Source: JAYQKL01 sp049889415
GTDB lineage: Bacteria; Pseudomonadota; Alphaproteobacteria; RS24
Reading direction: 5' to 3'
Assembly (NCBI GenBank): GCA_049889415.1
Contig: JBMHDL010000005.1
Span: 163,947-227,946 of the forward strand
DNA: 64,000 nucleotides
The position numbers and the translations under genes were made by a program. The notes below the pieces were generated by a model. It had not been told where the DNA came from and ran no database searches. It saw nothing but the letters and a program-made list of their open reading frames with translations. Positions 25,910 to 34,764 of this stretch are shown in pieces (positions within the stretch are counted from its first letter, which is position 1; each line of letters begins with the position of its first letter).

Positions 25910-27616
25910 ATGCTTCACCAACACTTTAAGGACGTGGTTGCGGAACTGACGGCAGACGACAGTATTTTTGCGGTTTCAGAGATGGATGTGAAGGGCCATA
26001 AGATGCGTTACTTCACCCTCGCGCCGCCATCCATGCGTGATATTTGGAGCCTGACGGCGGCCAATGCGGAAAATGAATATCTGGTCTTTGGCGAAGAACG
26101 CTGGACATATGCCGATGCGCATGAAGAGGTTGCCTCAGTCGCCAATTGGCTGACCGCTCAAGGAATCGGCAATGGTGACAGGGTTGCTGTCGCCATGCGC
26201 AATTATCCCGAATGGGTCATGATATATTGGGCCGTCTTGTCGGTGGGTGCGGTCTGTGTGGGCATGAATGCCTGGTGGGTCAGCGATGAAGTCACTTATG
26301 CGCTGGAGGACTGCACGCCGAAAATCCTGATTACGGATGAGGGGTGCTGGCGTAATATCGGCCCAGTGATTGGTAACTTCCCGGACATAAAAACCGTTGG
26401 TGTACGCTTTGCCGACTGTCCTGACGGCATGGTTCCTTATAGCGATCTTAAATCCTATGGCGGCGATTTGCCGACCCCGGATATTGATACAGATGACGTG
26501 GCTTGCATTTTTTACACCTCCGGCACGACAGGTTTCCCGAAAGGGGCGCAGCTATCGCACCGCAACTGTATCTCAAACCTGATGTCTTATATCGTGTTGA
26601 TGCGTTCGGCTGATGTTGCAATTGCACGCAATAAGGGCGAAGAGGATCAATTGCCGGCGGTTGGCGAGGGGCCGGCGGCGCATCTGCTGTTGACGACCCC
26701 GTTGTTCCATGTGACCGCAAATAATTGCGCAATGCAGCCGGTCACCATGATCGGCGGAAAAATTGTCTTCATGTACAAATGGGATGCCGGTGATGCGCTC
26801 AAGATGATTGAACAGGAAAAAATCACCAACCTCACCGGTGTGCCGGTCATGTCACGGGAAATCATCAACCATCCGGATTTCGGGAAATATGATACCTCGT
26901 CGCTCGTGTCCCTGGGCGGTGGCGGTTCCGCGTTTCAGCCGGAACTGATCAAGGACATTGACAAGGCCCTCTCCAACGGTCAGCCGGCGCAGGGCTATGG
27001 CATGACAGAGGTCAGCGGAATTATCGCCGGTATCAGCAAGGATTTCAGCATGCTTCACCCGGCCAGTGTCGGGCCGCCGGTGGTGACCATGGATGTCAAA
27101 ATCGTCGATGCGCAAAACAGGGAAGTGCCGGCCGGGGAGGTTGGAGAAATCTGTGTGCGCGGCAGTTCTGTTTTTGTCGGCTATTTGAATAAGCCTGAGG
27201 CGACGGCCGAAGCCATCCGTGACGGTTGGCTGCACACCGGTGATGTCGGATATCTGGATGAGCACGGCTTTTTGTACATCACGGACCGCATCAAGGATAT
27301 GTTGATCCGTGGCGGTGAAAATGTTTACAGCTCTGAGGTTGAAGTGGCGATTTACGACCACAAATCCGTTGCCGAATGTGCGGTGTTCGGTGTGCCGGAC
27401 GAACGCTTGGGAGAAGAGGTCGGCGTGGTCGTGTATCTCAAACCGGGTGAAACGGCAACCGCTGAGGAGCTGCGCGAAATCTGCAAGGCAAAATTGGCCC
27501 CGTTCAAAGTGCCGCGTTACATTTGGTTGACCGAGACGAACCTGCCCCGAAATGCCAGCGGCAAGATCCTCAAAAAAGGGTTGGTTGAAGCATACGATCC
27601 CGCCCAGGCGAGCTAG
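25910..27616 (+). CDS. Acyl-CoA synthetase (AMP-forming)
   Basis: A 568-residue adenylate-forming ligase that activates a carboxylic acid to its CoA thioester. The phosphate-binding loop FYTSGTTGFPKGAQL, the YGMTEVSG motif, the hinge DRIKDMLIRGGENVYSSEVE and the C-terminal lysine segment NASGKILKKGL are all present. It has a strong ribosome site (AGGAGGGGG). It is divergent from the SDR over 148 bases, so the two may share a regulatory region. It probably feeds the acyl-CoA pathway of the block. The chain type is unknown. Its stop shares CTAG with convergent gph. Confidence 0.88.
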   Translation: MLHQHFKDVVAELTADDSIFAVSEMDVKGHKMRYFTLAPPSMRDIWSLTAANAENEYLVFGEERWTYADAHEEVASVANWLTAQGIGNGDRVAVAMRNYPEWVMIYWAVLSVGAVCVGMNAWWVSDEVTYALEDCTPKILITDEGCWRNIGPVIGNFPDIKTVGVRFADCPDGMVPYSDLKSYGGDLPTPDIDTDDVACIFYTSGTTGFPKGAQLSHRNCISNLMSYIVLMRSADVAIARNKGEEDQLPAVGEGPAAHLLLTTPLFHVTANNCAMQPVTMIGGKIVFMYKWDAGDALKMIEQEKITNLTGVPVMSREIINHPDFGKYDTSSLVSLGGGGSAFQPELIKDIDKALSNGQPAQGYGMTEVSGIIAGISKDFSMLHPASVGPPVVTMDVKIVDAQNREVPAGEVGEICVRGSSVFVGYLNKPEATAEAIRDGWLHTGDVGYLDEHGFLYITDRIKDMLIRGGENVYSSEVEVAIYDHKSVAECAVFGVPDERLGEEVGVVVYLKPGETATAEELREICKAKLAPFKVPRYIWLTETNLPRNASGKILKKGLVEAYDPAQAS

Positions 27617-28308
27617 GTGCTTGGGGTGATTTTCAGCCCCGGCAGACACGTTTCAATCGCTCTATAAATTTCCTGATATCCGGAAATCAGTTGATCTGCG
27701 CCGAGTTGGTCAGCGGCGACCCGCCGGTAGCCGAAATCAACGCAGATGCATGGCATGCCAGCGGCCTTTGCCGCCTCGGTGTCAGCCTCACTGTCACCGA
27801 TCATGATGCAGTTCTCAATTGCTACGCCGAGTCGTGTTGCCGCCTCTTCAAGCATTTCCGGGTCAGGCTTTCGTGTTGGCAGTGTGTCGCCGCCAATAAT
27901 CACGTCAAAAGAACCGTCTATATCCAATGCTGCCAGTAATCGGCTGGCCAAACCATAACGCTTGTTGGTGACCACTGCACATCTGACGCCGGCGGCCTTG
28001 GCGGCGGCGAGACAGTCCTGAACCCCGTCATAAAGATATGTCTGGTCGCAAATATGGGCGGCATAATAAGCCACCAGTTCCTCGGTCGCTGCGTCCAGGC
28101 GCTCATCCGGCCAGTGTACCCCGTTATGGGCCAGTCCGCGCTGTAAAATCATCCGCGCGCCGCCGCCAATCATGTCCCGCACCCGTTCAGTCGGCACGGT
28201 CTGCAGGCCATGCTGTTGCAAAACATGATTCATGGCCGCACACAAATCAGGTGCGGTTTCAGCCAAGGTTCCGTCAAGGTCAAACAGCAGTGCAAAGGGG
28301 TATGTCAT
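27613..28308 (-). CDS. gph: Phosphoglycolate phosphatase (HAD family)
   Basis: A 231-residue HAD-IA hydrolase. Motif I is DLDGTLAETAPD with nucleophile Asp11, and motif III/IV is IGDSEADTEAAKAAGM. The helical cap starts ALNGVL-like (AAMNHVLQQHGLQTVP, DMIGGGARMILQRGL), typical of Gph. It removes 2-phosphoglycolate made during DNA repair or metabolism. Other small phosphoesters remain possible. It is convergent with the acyl-CoA ligase. Confidence 0.82.
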   Translation of the reverse strand: MTYPFALLFDLDGTLAETAPDLCAAMNHVLQQHGLQTVPTERVRDMIGGGARMILQRGLAHNGVHWPDERLDAATEELVAYYAAHICDQTYLYDGVQDCLAAAKAAGVRCAVVTNKRYGLASRLLAALDIDGSFDVIIGGDTLPTRKPDPEMLEEAATRLGVAIENCIMIGDSEADTEAAKAAGMPCICVDFGYRRVAADQLGADQLISGYQEIYRAIETCLPGLKITPST

Positions 28309-28386
28309 GAAGCGCGGTCCGGTGATAAGATATCTTCCAAGTTAAAGTCTTCAGCGCGGCTTGCCAAGGGCGCATAAGGATTCTGC

Positions 28387-29097
28387 ATGGATATCAGTCA
28401 CAGACCCAGCCCGAATTTCAATGACCGCCCGCATGGTGTTGCGGTTGATATGGTGGTCTTGCATTACACCAATATGGTTGATGCGGATGCGGCGCTGGCA
28501 CGCTTGTGTGATCCGGCGGCTGAAGTTTCGGCGCATTATCTGATTGATGAAGCAGGTAAAATATTCGCCTTGGTGGCGGAAGACAAGCGGGCTTGGCATG
28601 CGGGTGTTGCCTTCTGGCAGGGAGAGCGTGATATTAATGGCTGTTCCATTGGGATTGAGTTGGCGCATCCCGGCCATCTGAATGATGGGACATGTGCCCC
28701 GTTCCCGCATAACCAGATGACTGGCTTGGTGGGTTTGCTGGCAGATATATCCTCCCGACATAATATTCCGCCGGCACGGTTTTTGGGTCACAGTGATGTT
28801 GCCCCGGCCCGCAAAATCGACCCGGGTGAAATGTTCGACTGGGATTGGCTGGCGGCGCAGGGGTTCGGTCTGGTCTCGCAGGCCGGCGATGACGGTGGAG
28901 AGATGTTGGCGGCAGCGGATTTACAGGCAGCGTTGGCACAGTTCGGCTATGAAATTCACCAGACCGGCAGGCTGGATGACATGACTCGCAAGGTTGTCAC
29001 GGCGTTCCAGCGCCACCATCGGCGGACAGGTGTGGATGGCGTGGCTGATGCGGACACCTGCGCCCGCCTGCTTGACCTTCTGGCCCGTGCACGGTAA
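28387..29097 (+). CDS. N-acetylmuramoyl-L-alanine amidase, AmiD/AmpD family
   Basis: A 236-residue zinc amidase. Predicted zinc ligands are H26 (VVLHYTNM), H135 (FLGHSDVAP) and D145 (ARKIDPGEMFDW), with K143 two residues before the Asp as in AmiD. A C-terminal peptidoglycan-binding domain spans about 175-235 (VVTAFQRHHRRTGVDGVADADT). No signal peptide is visible, so it may be a cytosolic AmpD-like recycling enzyme or be exported another way. It lies immediately upstream of rnpB. Confidence 0.85.
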   Translation: MDISHRPSPNFNDRPHGVAVDMVVLHYTNMVDADAALARLCDPAAEVSAHYLIDEAGKIFALVAEDKRAWHAGVAFWQGERDINGCSIGIELAHPGHLNDGTCAPFPHNQMTGLVGLLADISSRHNIPPARFLGHSDVAPARKIDPGEMFDWDWLAAQGFGLVSQAGDDGGEMLAAADLQAALAQFGYEIHQTGRLDDMTRKVVTAFQRHHRRTGVDGVADADTCARLLDLLARAR

Positions 29098-29106
29098 GGA
29101 GGAAAG

Positions 29107-29452
29107 GCAGACGGTCGGGCAGTCGCTCCTGCTTGCGGGAGAGGAAAGTCCGGGCTCCTTGGAAACACGATGCCGGGTAACGCCCGGCCAGGGCAACCTG
29201 AGGGAAAGTGCCACAGAAAATATACCGCCTTCGGGTAAGGGTGAAATGGTGCGGTAAGAGCGCACCGCGTCTCCGGTAACGGAAACGGCAGGGTAAACCC
29301 CATCGGGAGCAAGACCAAATAGGAACGAAACTAATCCGTTTCCAGATTTTCGTTCGGGTAGGTTGCATGAGGTGTCTGGTGACAGGCATCCCAGATGAAT
29401 GGCTGCACATCACCTTCGGGTGAGGACAGAACCCGGCTTATAGACCGTCTGC
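29107..29452 (+). ncRNA. rnpB: RNase P RNA (class A)
   Basis: The catalytic RNA that matures tRNA 5' ends. The P1 helix is exact: GCAGACGGTC (29107-29116) with GACCGTCTGC (29443-29452). The conserved P4/CR-I strand GAGGAAAGTCCGGGCTCC is at 29141-29158, and the CR-V/P4 partner ACAGAACCCGGCTTA is at 29426-29440. Length, about 346 bases, is normal. It starts 9 bases after the amidase stop, so its promoter is inside that gene or shared. A T-rich stretch (ATTTTATTTT) follows with no clear terminator stem. Confidence 0.95.
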
Positions 29453-29575
29453 ATTTTATTTTCAGATACATCATGTTCCGCTGCAGCTGGCCGAGAGGTT
29501 CTGAAAGTGCTTTTCCGGGTAAATTTTGCCTTAAAAAGGGGCCGCAGAAAGGCCGGTTTTATCGTGAATTTCCAT

Positions 29576-29604
29576 TGACTTCCCAGTAAATCCCATGCTA
29601 TCCC
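29576..29604 (+). promoter_or_regulatory. Probable dcw (mraZ) promoter
   Basis: TTGACT at 29576-29581, a 17-base spacer, and CTATCC at 29599-29604 as a weak -10; GCTATCCC also resembles the alphaproteobacterial GCTANAWC type. The promoter overlaps the MraZ boxes, as expected for autorepression. Confidence 0.5.
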
Positions 29605-29616
29605 AAATTATCCCGC
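29582..29616 (-). repeat. MraZ box array: four TGGGA-type repeats at 10-bp period
   Basis: On the plus strand TCCCA, TCCCA, TCCCA and TCCCG lie at 29582, 29592, 29602 and 29612, each separated by 5 bases; on the minus strand these read TGGGA three times and CGGGA. MraZ of E. coli is known to bind TGGGN direct repeats spaced by 5 bases near the mra promoter. The array sits 83 bases upstream of the mraZ start and supports autoregulation of the dcw cluster. Confidence 0.85.
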
Positions 29617-29698
29617 TTTGGTCCACGCCTGATTTGCATCTGCGCGTGGTTGAGGCACATCAGCGCCATAACGGGCGTGTCAACAAGGAGAGGGCACT

Positions 29699-30193
29699 GT
29701 GTCGGCATTTTTGTCAACCGTGACGAGTAAAATTGACAGCAAAGGCAGGGTTTCCGTGCCGGCTGCCTTTCGTGCTGTTGCCGGTGCACAGGGCTTCAAC
29801 GGCATCTATCTGTACCCATCCTTTACCGAAGACGCGATTGAGGGGGGTGGCCAGGCGTTGATGGATAATGTCAGCCGCATGCTGGCTCAGCTTGACCCCT
29901 ATACTGATGAGAGTGATGCCTTGTCCACGGCCCTGTTTGCTGACAGCCACCAAATGACATTTGACGGCGATGGGCGGATTTCAATTCCGGACATGCTGCT
30001 TGAACATGCTGGTATTGAAAAAGGGCTCACCTTTGTCGGTCTGGGCGCCAAATTCCAGATCTGGAATCCAGATAAATTCCTCATCCATCGGGAGGCGGCA
30101 CGCGAAAAAGCACGTCAACACAGGGGCTTATTACGCTCCTTGTCCCCCAGCCCGCCGACATCGCGACCTGACTCAGGGCAGGGAGAAAAATAA
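29699..30193 (+). CDS. mraZ: Transcriptional regulator MraZ
   Basis: A 164-residue protein of the AbrB/MraZ fold, first gene of the dcw cluster. Two MraZ repeats are visible: STVTSKIDSKGRVSVPAAFR near 5-24 and HQMTFDGDGRISIPDMLLEH near 84-103. The GTG start has a clear AAGGAG site. It forms a ring and represses its own cluster through TGGGN repeats, four of which lie just upstream. The C-terminal 25 residues are disordered (Ser/Pro-rich). The stop overlaps rsmH by one base (TAATG). Confidence 0.95.
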   Translation: MSAFLSTVTSKIDSKGRVSVPAAFRAVAGAQGFNGIYLYPSFTEDAIEGGGQALMDNVSRMLAQLDPYTDESDALSTALFADSHQMTFDGDGRISIPDMLLEHAGIEKGLTFVGLGAKFQIWNPDKFLIHREAAREKARQHRGLLRSLSPSPPTSRPDSGQGEK

Positions 30194-31254
30194 TGAATGA
30201 CCGGCGCACAGACTTTGACCAGAATGAGCGCCTGTCCCAGCGCCCCCATATTCCGGTTTTGCTTGATCAGGTCATTCAAAGCCTCTCGCCTGAGGACGGG
30301 GATATCATCATTGACGGGACATTCGGTGCCGGCGGTTACACCCGGGCCATTTTGGAGAGTGCCGACTGCGCCGTTATTGCCATTGACAGGGACCCTGATG
30401 CGATTGAGCGCGGGCAGGCGATGAAACAGGAATTCGGCCAACGCCTGCAGCTTGTCCAGGGGTGTTTCGGTGATATGCAAGAAATTGCAAGTGGGTTGGG
30501 TCATGACTCGGTCAACGGCATTACGCTGGATCTTGGTGTGTCGTCCATGCAATTAGATGAGGCCGAGCGCGGCTTTTCCTTCATGCGCGATGGGCCCTTG
30601 GATATGCGTATGGCGCAGCAGGGCATGACTGCGGCGGATCTGGTCAATGAGTTGCCAGAAACAGAGCTCGCACGCATCATTGCCGTTTACGGGGAAGAGA
30701 AAAAGGCCCGCGCCATTGCCCGGGCTATCGCCCGTCATCGGACAACGGCGCCGATTACCCGTACCGGAGAGTTGGCGGCCTTGATTGAGGGTGTTTTAGG
30801 TGGGCAGCGGTTTGTCAAGGGTGCCAGGCGGGCGCATCCGGCAACGCGATCCTTCCAGGCTTTGCGGATTTACCTCAATGATGAGCTTGGTGAGTTGATG
30901 CGGGCGCTGGAGACCTGCGAGCGGCTTCTGGCGCCGGATGGCCGGCTTGCCATTGTCACGTTTCATTCCCTTGAAGACCGCATGGTGAAAAAGTTTTTCG
31001 CCCTGCGCACGGGCCGGCTCGGGCAACCTTCGCGTCACCAGCCGATCATGGCGCAACCGGAAAACAGTTTTGCAGAAATCCGCAGCCGCCGCCAGGACCC
31101 GACAGATGCTGAAATCACCGCCAATCCGCGCGCCCGTTCGGCGCGTTTGCGGGCCGTTAAACGCACCGATGCCCCCGCCATTGACACCCCGCAGGAGCTG
31201 TTGCCGCGGATGATGCCGGTTTTCGCAAACAGGTCGTACGGAGGTGAACAATGA
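30193..31254 (+). CDS. rsmH: 16S rRNA (cytosine(1402)-N4)-methyltransferase
   Basis: A 353-residue SAM-dependent methyltransferase (MraW). The start HIPVLLDQVIQSLSPEDG and the motif IDGTFGAGGYTRAIL (SAM site, about 36-50) are typical. LDLGVSSMQLDEAERGFSF and VTFHSLEDRMVKKFF are the other family blocks. Length is slightly above average because of a Pro/Arg-rich tail. It overlaps ftsL by ATGA. Confidence 0.95.
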   Translation: MNDRRTDFDQNERLSQRPHIPVLLDQVIQSLSPEDGDIIIDGTFGAGGYTRAILESADCAVIAIDRDPDAIERGQAMKQEFGQRLQLVQGCFGDMQEIASGLGHDSVNGITLDLGVSSMQLDEAERGFSFMRDGPLDMRMAQQGMTAADLVNELPETELARIIAVYGEEKKARAIARAIARHRTTAPITRTGELAALIEGVLGGQRFVKGARRAHPATRSFQALRIYLNDELGELMRALETCERLLAPDGRLAIVTFHSLEDRMVKKFFALRTGRLGQPSRHQPIMAQPENSFAEIRSRRQDPTDAEITANPRARSARLRAVKRTDAPAIDTPQELLPRMMPVFANRSYGGEQ

Positions 31255-31580
31255 TCCGGGGGCTGAACATCATTTTGTCGGTTTTGGTCGTTCTGCTGTT
31301 TGCTGGGCTGTATCATATCCGCTATGCCGCCGATACCAAAATCTCTGATATCAGGCAGACGCAAAAAGCGATCCAAAAGGCCGAGACCAGACAGTCTATT
31401 TTACAGGCTGAATGGATCAGCCTAAACAACCCCGCCCGTCTGGAAGCTTTGTCGGAGCAGCATTTGGGTCTGCGCCCCCTCAAGGCCGGGCAACTTCATC
31501 ATGCTAGGGCTTATGACTTCGCCCCGCTGCCGTCTGTATCCAATGTGTCTCTTGAACCGGTTGTGCAGGAGGTTGAATGA
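31251..31580 (+). CDS. ftsL: Cell division protein FtsL
   Basis: A 109-residue bitopic protein with one hydrophobic segment (about 6-24) followed by a periplasmic coiled-coil region (ISDIRQTQKAIQKAETRQSI) and the LNNPARLEALSEQHLGLRPL block common in FtsL. The identity is also fixed by its place between rsmH and ftsI. It bridges FtsQ/FtsB and FtsWI in the divisome. ATGA overlaps on both sides. Confidence 0.9.
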   Translation: MIRGLNIILSVLVVLLFAGLYHIRYAADTKISDIRQTQKAIQKAETRQSILQAEWISLNNPARLEALSEQHLGLRPLKAGQLHHARAYDFAPLPSVSNVSLEPVVQEVE

Positions 31581-33310
31581 GAAATTTTTCCGCCAAGACG
31601 TCCAGCCGTAAGGTGCCTCTGGTCAGACCGGGTGGTGATTTGGTGACGGGGGTCAAATCCAGCATGAATTTGCAGCTTGATGACCTCGAGCGCCATGCCG
31701 TTGACAAGACCCGGCACCGGCTTGGCTTGGCTCTGTTCGTTTTTGCCGTGATGTTTGCCAGTCTGGCGGGTCGGTTGGTGCACCTCAATGCCCAATCGGA
31801 TGCTGTTGACAGTGGAGGCGGTTTGTCTGCATTCACCACCCCGCAGCAGCGGCCCCTGATAACAGACCGTCATGGCACGCTTCTGGTCACGCATATTGAT
31901 GCCTATACTTTGGGCGCCCGGCCGCAGATGATTGATAATGCTGAGGAGGTTACGGCTGCCCTGACCGGAATTTTCCCTCAGCTCAATCACCGGCGTACAG
32001 GCCGTCTTCTTGCCTCAAACAGCCGTTATGTTGACCTCAATCGTGGCGTCACACCCCGGCAATATCAAGATGTACTCATGATCGGAAATCCGGGGTTGGT
32101 CCTGACCCCTTCTAAGAAAAGGGTTTATCCGCACGGCCCCGCAGCGGCCCATATTCTGGGCTTTGTCAGTTCGGACTGGCGGGGGCTGGCGGGGTTGGAA
32201 AGGGCAATGGACATGGATGTGCCGGTGCCGGATGATGAGGGCAAGGTAGTCACAACAATCGACCTGTCGGTGCAGCATGCCGTGCGGGCTGAGTTGCAGA
32301 AAGGGGTCGAAACATTCGGCGCAATCGGTGGCGGCGCCGTCATCATGGATGTGCGCAACGGAGAGGTCCTGGCGCTGGTGTCGCTGCCTGATTTTGATCC
32401 GAACCACCCTGTGGCGACGCCGCAGAGTCATCACTTCAATCGGGCCACTCAGGGGCTGTATGAACTGGGTTCCGTTTTCAAGGTGTTTACGGCGGCAATG
32501 GCGTTGGAAACCGGTGCGGTAAAGACTGAAGACACATTCCAGACCTCTACACCGCTGCAGATCGGAAACCGTACGGTCAAGGATTATCACGGGCAAAGCC
32601 GCCCCCTGACCCCGCGTGAAATTGTTATCTATTCTTCGAATATCGGCTCGGCACAGCTGGCGCTGGCCGTGCCGCCGCAAACACACAGACAGTTTTTTAA
32701 CAGTCTTGGTCTTCTCAGCCAGCCCTATTTTGAATTGCCGGAAACATCCATGCCACAAGTGCCGCGCCGCTGGAGTGATATCCGTCGCGCCACCATCTCA
32801 TATGGTCATGGGATAAATGTCAGCCTGCTGCAGACTGTTGCGGCGGGGGCGGCCATGGTCAATGGCGGCATCTATTATGAGCCGCGCCTCATCAATGACC
32901 GGCCGGTGTCGGGTCAGCGGGTCATTTCACCACAAACCAGCGCCCTGTTGCGCGACATGATGCGGGCCGTGGTAACACAGGGGACAGCCTCTAAAGCTGA
33001 TGTTGCGGGCTATCCGGTGTTGGGGAAAACCGGGACAGCAGAAAAGATTGTCGCCGGTGCTTATGACAAAGACATGAACATCGCCAGCTTCATGGGCGCG
33101 TTTCCTGCTGATGACCCGGCCTATGCATTTATCGTCATGCTGGATGAACCGAAAAAAGTGCCGGGTCTGGCGCCGCGCAATACGGCCGGCTGGAACGCGG
33201 TTCCGGTTGCAGCGCGCATCGTTGAGCGGATTGCGCCCTTGCTGGATCTGATGCCGTCGCATATGGAAGACAGCCTCAAACTCGCGACATTTACCCGGGA
33301 GGCCTTGTGA
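31577..33310 (+). CDS. ftsI: Peptidoglycan transpeptidase FtsI (PBP3)
   Basis: A 577-residue class B penicillin-binding protein that cross-links septal peptidoglycan. One N-terminal membrane anchor is near 52-71. The transpeptidase motifs are S299-VFK302 (GSVFKVF), S353-S-N355 and K484-T-G486. The PBP dimerisation domain lies between the anchor and the SxxK. Length is typical of FtsI. It overlaps the next gene at TGATG. Confidence 0.95.
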   Translation: MRNFSAKTSSRKVPLVRPGGDLVTGVKSSMNLQLDDLERHAVDKTRHRLGLALFVFAVMFASLAGRLVHLNAQSDAVDSGGGLSAFTTPQQRPLITDRHGTLLVTHIDAYTLGARPQMIDNAEEVTAALTGIFPQLNHRRTGRLLASNSRYVDLNRGVTPRQYQDVLMIGNPGLVLTPSKKRVYPHGPAAAHILGFVSSDWRGLAGLERAMDMDVPVPDDEGKVVTTIDLSVQHAVRAELQKGVETFGAIGGGAVIMDVRNGEVLALVSLPDFDPNHPVATPQSHHFNRATQGLYELGSVFKVFTAAMALETGAVKTEDTFQTSTPLQIGNRTVKDYHGQSRPLTPREIVIYSSNIGSAQLALAVPPQTHRQFFNSLGLLSQPYFELPETSMPQVPRRWSDIRRATISYGHGINVSLLQTVAAGAAMVNGGIYYEPRLINDRPVSGQRVISPQTSALLRDMMRAVVTQGTASKADVAGYPVLGKTGTAEKIVAGAYDKDMNIASFMGAFPADDPAYAFIVMLDEPKKVPGLAPRNTAGWNAVPVAARIVERIAPLLDLMPSHMEDSLKLATFTREAL

Positions 33311-34764
33311 TGCGGATCTCCGACCTTGTCCAGGACATGAAACTTCCGGAAGGGCTGGATGCAAATATTGCGGTTGCCGGTTTGACCTGCGACAGCCGTA
33401 AAGTTCGTCCCGGATATGTGTTCGCCGCTCTTGCGGGCGAGAGCGAAGATGGTGCGGCCTATATAAATGATGCCAGTTCCAAAGGGGCATGTGCGGTTTT
33501 GGCCTTGCCGGGGACCCCGTCGGTCCTGCCATTATTGGCGTCAGCGCGGCCCCGTCAGACCTATGCGCATATGGCGGCAAAATTTTTCAAATACGCGCCG
33601 GACCATATTGTTGCGGTCACCGGTACAAATGGCAAAACATCCGTGGCGGAATTTTACCGGCAAATCATTGACCGTCTCGGATACCGCGCGGCCAGTCTCG
33701 GGACAATGGGGGTTATTGGCGGCACAGTTTCGGAAAGGGTGCAGCATACGACACCTGAGCCGGCGGTATTGCATGCCATTTTGCGGGATCTTTATTTTGA
33801 CGGGATTACCCATCTGGCGATGGAAGCGTCCAGTCATGGTCTCAGCCAATACCGCATGGATGGCGTGCGCCCACAAGCGGCGGCTTTCACCAATTTGACC
33901 CGCGACCATCTTGACTACCATGAGACGGCGGCGGCTTACCTTGGCGCCAAGGCGCGTTTGTTCACGGATCTTCTGGCATCGGATGGCGTGGCAGTCATCA
34001 ATCTGGACGGTGCCCATGCGCTGGAGGTGATGCAACGTGCAGTGGATACCGGAAAGGCGGTTTTGACGGTCGGTACGTCTGAAACGGCTGACCTTCAGGC
34101 GGTGGACATTGCTCCCGGGGCTGACGGCATGAGCCTGACTTTGCAGTATCAGGGTGCTCGCCATTCGGCGGAGATACCCGTGATTGGCAGGTTTCAGCTA
34201 GAAAATGTCCTGTGTGCCGCCGGACTGGCTTTGGTCGGTGGTTTTGATGTGACCGAAATTGTGGCGGTGCTGCCGTCATTGCGCGGGGCGACTGGCCGGG
34301 TGGAAAAAATCGGTGTCAGCGCAGCGGGTGCGACGTTTTATGTCGACTATGCCCATACCGCTGATGCGCTTCAGCAGGTTCTTGAAAATCTGCGACCGCA
34401 CTGTGCCGGACGGTTGATTTGCGTGTTCGGCTGTGGCGGTGATCGCGATGCCGGCAAGCGGCCGGATATGGGGCGCGTGGCTGACCGGTTGGCTGACCTT
34501 GTCATCATTACGGATGATAATCCGCGTAGTGAAAAGGCGGCTGTCATTCGCGATGAGATACAGGCGGCCTGCCCGCGGGCATTAAACATTGGCGACCGGC
34601 ATATGGCCATCTCAGAGGCCTGCGCACAAGCCACTGCCGGAGACATTGTTCTGGTGGCTGGAAAGGGTCACGAGACCGGACAGATTACAGGTGAAACCGT
34701 GCTGCCGTTTTCAGATCATGAGGAAATCCTCAAGCTTATCGAGGGGGGCCGTGATGACGCATGA
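33310..34764 (+). CDS. murE: UDP-MurNAc-tripeptide synthetase MurE (meso-DAP adding)
   Basis: A 484-residue Mur ligase adding the third stem residue. The ATP loop is TGTNGKTSVAEF. The DDNPRSEK motif is the DNPR signature of meso-diaminopimelate-specific MurE, so the peptidoglycan is of the DAP type. I use ATG 33310 (TGATG overlap with ftsI) rather than the GTG at 33307. The three Mur ligase domains are complete. Confidence 0.95.
   Translation: MRISDLVQDMKLPEGLDANIAVAGLTCDSRKVRPGYVFAALAGESEDGAAYINDASSKGACAVLALPGTPSVLPLLASARPRQTYAHMAAKFFKYAPDHIVAVTGTNGKTSVAEFYRQIIDRLGYRAASLGTMGVIGGTVSERVQHTTPEPAVLHAILRDLYFDGITHLAMEASSHGLSQYRMDGVRPQAAAFTNLTRDHLDYHETAAAYLGAKARLFTDLLASDGVAVINLDGAHALEVMQRAVDTGKAVLTVGTSETADLQAVDIAPGADGMSLTLQYQGARHSAEIPVIGRFQLENVLCAAGLALVGGFDVTEIVAVLPSLRGATGRVEKIGVSAAGATFYVDYAHTADALQQVLENLRPHCAGRLICVFGCGGDRDAGKRPDMGRVADRLADLVIITDDNPRSEKAAVIRDEIQAACPRALNIGDRHMAISEACAQATAGDIVLVAGKGHETGQITGETVLPFSDHEEILKLIEGGRDDA

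Larger units (their letters stand above)
29453..29698 (+). other. rnpB-mraZ intergenic region
   Basis: These 246 bases carry no gene. The first 120 bases show nothing recognisable beyond a T-rich start. From 29576 the region holds the dcw promoter and the MraZ box array. The 3' end has the mraZ ribosome site AAGGAGAGGG just before the GTG at 29699. Confidence 0.7.

Noticed and set aside
28956..29413. Open frames within rnpB
   Set aside because: They overlap the RNase P RNA with its conserved P1 and P4 elements; they are not genes.
29582..29616. Short regular repeats as a CRISPR array
   Set aside because: Units are 5 bases at a 10-base period; they fit MraZ boxes and not CRISPR repeats.
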